Assembly (NCBI RefSeq): GCF_000714935.1
Contig: NZ_JMIR01000001.1
Span: forward strand, 31,122 to 95,121
Length of the DNA stretch: 64,000 nucleotides
Source: Tumebacillus flagellatus
GTDB taxonomy: Bacteria; Bacillota; Bacilli; Tumebacillales; Tumebacillaceae
Direction: 5' to 3'
Shown: in pieces, positions 62,095 through 64,000 of the stretch
Numbering within the stretch: the first letter of the stretch is position 1
Layout: the number at the start of each line of letters is the position of its first letter
Notes under the pieces: generated by a model
The model's database searches: none
Seen by the model: only the letters and a program-made list of their open reading frames with translations
What the model was told of the DNA's origin: nothing
Program-made: the position numbers and the translations under genes

Positions 62095-62727
62095 TTACTG
62101 GTTGCCAAACATGTTCATCATCATCTTCGCGATGCCTTCCATCGAGAAATCGTTGCCCTTTTTCTCCTGCGCGGGCGCTTGCCCGTTCATTCCCGGCATT
62201 CCAGGCATTCCCGGCGTGCCTCGCATCCCAGGCATACCAGGCATACCAGGCATACCAGGCATACCAGGCATTCCCGGCATTCCGTGCCCCCCCGGCATCG
62301 CGGGCCGCGGCATGCCCATGTTCGGCATGCCCTGCTGCGTCTGGGGCCTCGGCATCCCCATGTGCGGCATCATGCCCATGCCGGGCTGCGGCGTGTGCGC
62401 GGCTTGCGGCTGCGACGAGCTCGACCCGTCCTTGGAAAAGTACTTCGTGACCGCATTGCCGATCATCCCTTTGATCATGCTCATGATCATCGGATTCCCC
62501 AAAATCCCCGTCAAAAAACCGCCGTCGAGCAACCCCGCCGGCACCGCCGCCGTGCGGATCGCTTCCGAGAAGTGCACCGCCAGCCGCAGATAGTCCTCTT
62601 CCGACATGTTCAGCTTCTTCGCCTCGGAGCGGATCATCCGCCGCAAGTCGCCGTCGATGACGATCGCTTGGCGGTTTTTTCTGCGCGGTGCCGCCCCTCT
62701 CGGCTTTCTGCGAATTGCGTCTCCCAT
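62095..62727 (-). CDS. Gly-Met-Pro repeat hypothetical protein
   Basis: A 210-residue protein of unrecognised family. A basic N-terminus (RRKPRGAAPRRKNRQ) is followed by a helical segment with a hydrophobic stretch (GGFLTGILGNPMIMSMIKGM). About 80 residues rich in Pro-Gly-Met follow, with tandem GMP triplets at about 150-185, and a short helical end (DFSMEGIAKMMMNMFG). The DNA has a 9-bp repeat GGCATACCA (about 62229-62270). GGGGGTGAG precedes the ATG. It lies between two YjcZ genes, and a spore-coat role is possible but unproven. Confidence 0.75.
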   Translation of the reverse strand: MGDAIRRKPRGAAPRRKNRQAIVIDGDLRRMIRSEAKKLNMSEEDYLRLAVHFSEAIRTAAVPAGLLDGGFLTGILGNPMIMSMIKGMIGNAVTKYFSKDGSSSSQPQAAHTPQPGMGMMPHMGMPRPQTQQGMPNMGMPRPAMPGGHGMPGMPGMPGMPGMPGMPGMRGTPGMPGMPGMNGQAPAQEKKGNDFSMEGIAKMMMNMFGNQ

Positions 62728-62801
62728 GTCCTCACCCCCTTTTTGCAACAAGAGACCGAGAGGCAATCCTCTCGGTCTCTCGCTTCCGTCCATGCGTTTT
62801 C

Positions 62802-62936
62802 TTAGTACCCGTATCCGATCCCCGGAACAAGCAGGAAGAACAGAACGAAGATGATCAGGAACACGATCGCCCAACGAGTGTACCCACCGAACAAACCGTA
62901 CCCGCCGTACCCTGCTGCTGCAACGTTACCAGACAT
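62802..62936 (-). CDS. YjcZ-family small membrane protein (copy 3)
   Basis: A 44-residue protein with GYGGYGLFGGYTRW, the helix AIVFLIIFVLFFLLVP and the ending GIGYGY. AAGGAGG precedes the ATG. It is upstream of the GMP-repeat gene on the same strand, separated by a hairpin (62752-62780) with only a weak T tract, so some read-through is likely. Confidence 0.87.
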   Translation of the reverse strand: MSGNVAAAGYGGYGLFGGYTRWAIVFLIIFVLFFLLVPGIGYGY

Positions 62937-63072
62937 TGTACATTCCTCCTTGGCTTTGATGCTACATCCTATGGCGCATCGCCCGCTTGCGCTTGGACGT
63001 TCGCCCCGTGCCTTGCAAAATGGTTGTCTGCCCACCATAATAAAGAGAGCAGTCACGAAAGGAGGCATCTCC

Positions 63073-63258
63073 ATGCCGTTCGTACATATCGAGATGGTCG
63101 AAGGACGTACCGTAGAGCAAAAGCGTGAACTCGCCAAGCGCGTCACCGAAGCGGTTTCGGAAATCGCCGGCGTTCCGGCGGAGCGCGTGCACGTGATCTT
63201 CCAAGACATGAAGAAGGAAGACTACGCCAGCGGCGGTACCCTCGTCCTCGACAAATAA
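63073..63258 (+). CDS. 4-oxalocrotonate tautomerase-family enzyme
   Basis: A 61-residue small tautomerase. After Met removal the catalytic Pro is N-terminal (MPFVHIEMVEGRTVEQKREL), followed by VHVIFQDMKKEDYASGG. Family members are hexamers or trimers that enolise keto acids. The natural substrate is unknown. AAAGGAGG precedes the ATG. Confidence 0.93.
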   Translation: MPFVHIEMVEGRTVEQKRELAKRVTEAVSEIAGVPAERVHVIFQDMKKEDYASGGTLVLDK

Positions 63259-63274
63259 GAATCGCTCCCCAGCA

Positions 63275-63319
63275 AAAAAGCCTCTGGACGCAGCACGTTG
63301 CGTGTCCAGAGGCTTTTTC
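63275..63319. terminator. Bidirectional terminator between the tautomerase and corA
   Basis: The long stem AAAAGCCTCTGGAC/GTCCAGAGGCTTTT with further GC/GC pairs has A and T tracts on both sides. Confidence 0.92.
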
Positions 63320-64000
63320 TCACATCCATTTGCGTTTGAGGAACGTCCTCATCATCCCGTAGGAGATCGCGACAAGTCCCAAGGTGATCACGATGGTGGA
63401 CCACCACGAATCGTGGAACGGCAACGGCACGTTCATCCCGAAGAAACCGGTGATAAACGTCAGCGGCAGCATGACGGTGGAGATGACGGTCAGCACGCGC
63501 ATCGTGTCGTTCGTGCGCGCCGTGACGAGCGAATAGTACGTCTCCAGCGCGCCGGAAATCAAATCGCGCTGCGACTCAACCGTATCGGCGATGCGCTCCA
63601 AGTGGTCGACCAAGTCGATGTAGTACGGGATGTTGTCTTCGCTGATCTCAAACGAATACCGTCCGTTGACGTTGGCGAAGATCCGCTTCTGCGGCTGGAT
63701 GACGCGGCGGACCAACACGATGTTGCGCTTGAGCGCCAAGAACTCCTCGGTGATCTCTTGCGCCGGCTCGACGTACATCTCGTCTTCCAGCTCGTCGATC
63801 CGCGACGAGAGGCGTTCCATGATCGGAAAGTACTCGTCGGTGATCCCGTCGACCATCGCGTACAACAGATACTCCGGGCCTCTGTTCATGAACTGCGAGG
63901 TGCGCAGGCTGGCCGCTGCGACGCGGCCGATCGATTGGAGCGGTTTCTTGTGAATGGTGACGATGTAGTTCTTCCCGAGGAAGATGTTCAACTCCTCGGT
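63320..64000 (-). CDS. corA: CorA-family Mg2+/divalent cation channel (partial)
   Basis: The last 226 residues of a CorA protein; the start lies beyond the window. The cytoplasmic helices include YLLYAMVDGITDEYFPIMER. The first membrane helix ends with the signature GMN in FITGFFGMNVPLPF, and a second helix precedes the basic end LKRKWM. It forms a pentameric magnesium channel. Confidence 0.95.
   Translation of the reverse strand, partial: TEELNIFLGKNYIVTIHKKPLQSIGRVAAASLRTSQFMNRGPEYLLYAMVDGITDEYFPIMERLSSRIDELEDEMYVEPAQEITEEFLALKRNIVLVRRVIQPQKRIFANVNGRYSFEISEDNIPYYIDLVDHLERIADTVESQRDLISGALETYYSLVTARTNDTMRVLTVISTVMLPLTFITGFFGMNVPLPFHDSWWSTIVITLGLVAISYGMMRTFLKRKWM

Noticed and set aside
62229-62270. 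Possible CRISPR-like short repeats
   Set aside because: They are contiguous 9-bp coding repeats (Gly-Met-Pro) without spacers, inside an open reading frame.

Overview
The window looks like chromosomal DNA of a GC-rich, endospore-forming Bacillota, probably of the Alicyclobacillaceae/Tumebacillus type. This is an inference from gene content: SdhCAB, AcsA with AcuABC, a SpoVAF-like and a GerPC-like protein, three YjcZ-type small proteins, PspA behind a sigma-W-type promoter, Firmicute SAM-I and lysine riboswitches, and AGGAGG ribosome binding sites. No rRNA, tRNA, CRISPR array or intact transposase was seen.

Layout. 0.1-3.5 kb: sdhCAB. 3.6-9.3 kb: aspartate-family biosynthesis (metX-hom, two aspartokinases) behind two SAM-I riboswitches and one lysine riboswitch. 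The SAM-controlled aspartokinase lacks the first ACT domain. 9.3-15.1 kb: uvrC, a thioredoxin-like protein, hsp20, a SpoVAF-like protein, a heptad-repeat coiled-coil protein and pspA. 15.3-19.7 kb: acsA divergent from acuABC with a cre-like site between them. 19.7-30.5 kb: two HD-GYP proteins, an L,D-transpeptidase, a compact cbb3-type oxidase operon with a CcoS-like gene in the CcoQ position and a mono-haem CcoP, a two-component pair, and a copper operon (CopC-CopD-YtkA fusion plus YcnI). 30.5-43.3 kb: aroA(CM-DAHPS)-hisC, ilvA followed by an FtsA-like ATPase with a repetitive tail, tandem PerR-type regulators, nhaC, DUF502, a lytic transglycosylase, a Ca2+/H+ antiporter and a SufR-like regulator. 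43.3-47.2 kb: a BmrCD-like heterodimeric ABC exporter.

47.2-51.6 kb is an AT-richer accessory island. It holds a WXG100/LXG-type protein fused to a DUF915-like lipase, interrupted by an in-frame TAA. Two paralogous 243-residue membrane proteins flank it and are candidate immunity proteins. The island also has a duplicated promoter, a decayed third copy of the membrane-protein 3' end, a WXG100-like 3' remnant and a dps 3' remnant.

51.6-57.3 kb: a PAP2-type phosphatase and namA, then a second island. This is an ABC-type ATPase gene overlapping a PIN-like nuclease gene, flanked by near-identical terminator repeats, beside a 5'-truncated acetate symporter (actP). A ferredoxin and a DUF309 protein follow. 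57.3-64 kb: a secreted alpha-amylase with a cre-like site, a 33-bp repeat array, ogt-adaA alkylation repair, a GerPC-like protein with a GDSL hydrolase, two YjcZ proteins, a GMP-repeat protein, a tautomerase, and corA running off the end.

Most genes are housekeeping. The novelty is in the two islands (the toxin/immunity locus and the ATPase-PIN pair), the ACT1-less aspartokinase and the repeat-bearing FtsA-like protein.
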